From NCBI GenBank assembly GCA_014879435.1, contig JACSSB010000236.1, positions 1 through 32,417 of the forward strand: a DNA stretch of 32,417 nucleotides. The letters are read 5' to 3'. This stretch comes from Phycisphaerales bacterium. GTDB lineage: Bacteria > Pseudomonadota > Gammaproteobacteria > Competibacterales > Competibacteraceae. Under the pieces are notes generated by a model. The model made no database searches. It was not told where the DNA came from and saw only the letters and a list, made by a program, of their open reading frames with translations. The position numbers and the translations under genes were made by a program. This document shows, piece by piece, positions 31,072 to 32,417 of the stretch. Within the stretch, counting starts at the first letter, position 1, and the number at the start of each line of letters is the position of its first letter.

Positions 31072-31754
31072 CAGCCAGCGGAGCGTTCCAACCGAAGCCG
31101 GTAGCCGCGTCCTCGCAAGGTTTCGATGGGGTTCAGCTCTCGATCAGGATCGAGTTTGCGGCGTAGGCGACCGACCAGTACCTCCAGCACGTTGCTGTCA
31201 CGATCTTCGTCTTCCTGGTAGAGGTGCTCGGTCAGCTCGGTTTTGGAGATCACGGTGCCGGCATGCAGCATCAGGTATTCCAATAATTTGTACTCATAAG
31301 CGGTGACTTCGATTGCTTGACCGGCCAAGGTCACCAGTTGTGCACCAGTATCGAGGGCAATCGGTCCACAACTTAGGATCGCCTGGGTCCAGCCGCCGGT
31401 ACGGCGGATCAAGGCGCGTAGCCGCGCTAGCAATTCTTCCATGTGGAAGGGTTTGACCAGATAGTCATCAGCACCGGCTTCTAGGCCCTCGACCTTATCC
31501 TGCCAGCGACCGCGGGCGGTAAGAATCAGAATCGGGAAGCGTCGTCCATCGGCCCGCCAGCGGCGGATCACCTCGATCCCCGATAAATCCGGTAAGCCAA
31601 GATCGACCACCGCCGCATCTATCGGGTATTCCTGACCCAGATAGAGACCGGTGCGACCATCAATGGCGGTATCTACGGCGTAGCCTTGCTCTCGCAGTTG
31701 GGCGGTCACCCGATCCAGCAGCGGGGGTTCATCTTCTATGATAAGAATGCGCAT
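31071..31754 (-). CDS. OmpR/PhoP-family response regulator
   Basis: 'MRILIIEDEPPLLDRVTAQL', phosphoacceptor 'AVVDLGLPDLSG', 'YLVKPFHMEELLARLRALIRR', winged-helix C-terminus 'DSNVLEVLVGRLRRKLDPDRE...TLRGRGYRL'. Overlaps the kinase start. Confidence 0.93.
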   Translation of the reverse strand: MRILIIEDEPPLLDRVTAQLREQGYAVDTAIDGRTGLYLGQEYPIDAAVVDLGLPDLSGIEVIRRWRADGRRFPILILTARGRWQDKVEGLEAGADDYLVKPFHMEELLARLRALIRRTGGWTQAILSCGPIALDTGAQLVTLAGQAIEVTAYEYKLLEYLMLHAGTVISKTELTEHLYQEDEDRDSNVLEVLVGRLRRKLDPDRELNPIETLRGRGYRLRLERSAG

Positions 31755-31781
31755 GAGGGAATATTGGGTTGGAGAGGAGAT

Positions 31782-32093
31782 TCAGTCGCGCATGGCGCCG
31801 CTGCTGGAGTCGTAATGCAGGCTGCGTACACGGCCATCCTGTTGCAGGATGCGAACTTGATAGCCGGGTCGGCCATCGCGCTCGGTACCCTGCACGCCCA
31901 GCACGCGCCCGCCCGTAGCTTGACGTGCGGCGTTGGCGGCTCGATCAGGATCGGCAGACTGACGAAGCGACGACCTACGCTCATCATTCCCCTGCTGCCG
32001 GTAATCGGATTGTGCCGACACGCTGGTAGTGGCCAGAAGGCCAGTGAGCACGAGGAGCGGCAGGTACCGCCATCGCTGGGAAGTTTGGGACAT
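31782..32093 (-). CDS. Small exported PepSY-like protein
   Basis: 103 aa with signal peptide; 'AANAARQATGGRVLGVQGTERDGRPGYQVRILQQDGRVRSLHYDSSSG' is PepSY-like. Upstream of and co-oriented with the response regulator. Confidence 0.7.
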   Translation of the reverse strand: MSQTSQRWRYLPLLVLTGLLATTSVSAQSDYRQQGNDERRSSLRQSADPDRAANAARQATGGRVLGVQGTERDGRPGYQVRILQQDGRVRSLHYDSSSGAMRD

Positions 32094-32151
32094 GAGCGGA
32101 TAATTTCTCTATAAAAAATATAAATTAGCTTACAGGCTAACAGGTTAATAA

Positions 32152-32239
32152 TGAATCTGGACTGAATCGAACAGGTTCTCTATTAAGAGGCGAAAAGGAC
32201 AAATTTGGAAAATTATGCTGGATGTTCAGTACAGATTCA
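32152..32239. promoter_or_regulatory. Pair of 11-bp-phased direct repeats in opposite orientation (candidate OmpR/PhoP-type operators)
   Basis: Plus strand TGAATC-N5-TGAATC (32152-32168). Minus strand TGAATC-N5-TGAACA (32239-32223). GGACTGAATC/GATTCAGTCC form an exact 10-bp inverted repeat. Confidence 0.5.
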
Positions 32240-32325
32240 GTCCTTTCTTCCTAGGCTGAGGCATACGATAAAAATCGTGGATTTGAAAACTGCGAACTGA
32301 AAAATTCGACGAGGAGTTAGGTGCG

Positions 32326-32417
32326 ATGAAGAAGATGAAGTGGTCAGCATGGCTGGCGGCAATATTAGCATTATGGATTCCGGTTCTGGCCGGAGCGCAG
32401 CAACTCGATAGCGGCGA
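32326..32417 (+). CDS. Partial CDS, exported protein (5' end only, runs off window)
   Basis: ATG with GAGGAG SD, signal peptide MKKMKWSAWLAAILALWIPVLAGAQQLDSG. Confidence 0.6.
   Translation, partial: MKKMKWSAWLAAILALWIPVLAGAQQLDSG

Noticed and set aside
1-32417. CRISPR arrays, tRNA/rRNA genes, IS elements or prophage genes
   Set aside because: No regularly spaced repeats, tRNA-like cloverleaf, transposase or phage structural motifs recognised by eye.

Overview
The window reads as a gammaproteobacterial-style chromosome segment; the taxon is inferred from gene content only. Its core genes are: a Cache-like exported protein; a gamma-carbonic-anhydrase-family gene followed by moxR and a DUF58 gene; a DUF3488/transglutaminase (TgpA-like) gene; aminopeptidase N (pepN); phasin (phaP); class I PHA synthase (phaC); bacteriohemerythrin; acyl/propionyl-CoA carboxylase beta and alpha subunits; hisC and a Nif3-family gene; an EEP-family hydrolase; and a PepSY-like / PhoP-like / PhoQ-like cluster.

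The main accessory element is an ~11.3 kb block (about 3200-14600) on the opposite strand. It lies between the DUF58 gene and the tgpA-like gene, which are normally adjacent. It encodes a 1127-aa protein and a 2064-aa DEAH helicase/DUF1998 protein, 3 bp apart, which best fit a Druantia type III anti-phage system (DruH-DruE). A hipB-hipA toxin-antitoxin pair follows co-directionally. No integrase, transposase or tRNA was recognised at the borders.

Regulatory structures worth checking are: inverted repeats at the hipB promoter, TGCA-rich inverted repeats at the phasin promoter, 11-bp-phased direct repeats upstream of the PhoP-like operon, a perfect hairpin between tgpA and pepN, and a structured pccB leader. 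I ran no database searches. Family calls come from motifs and synteny read directly from the translations.
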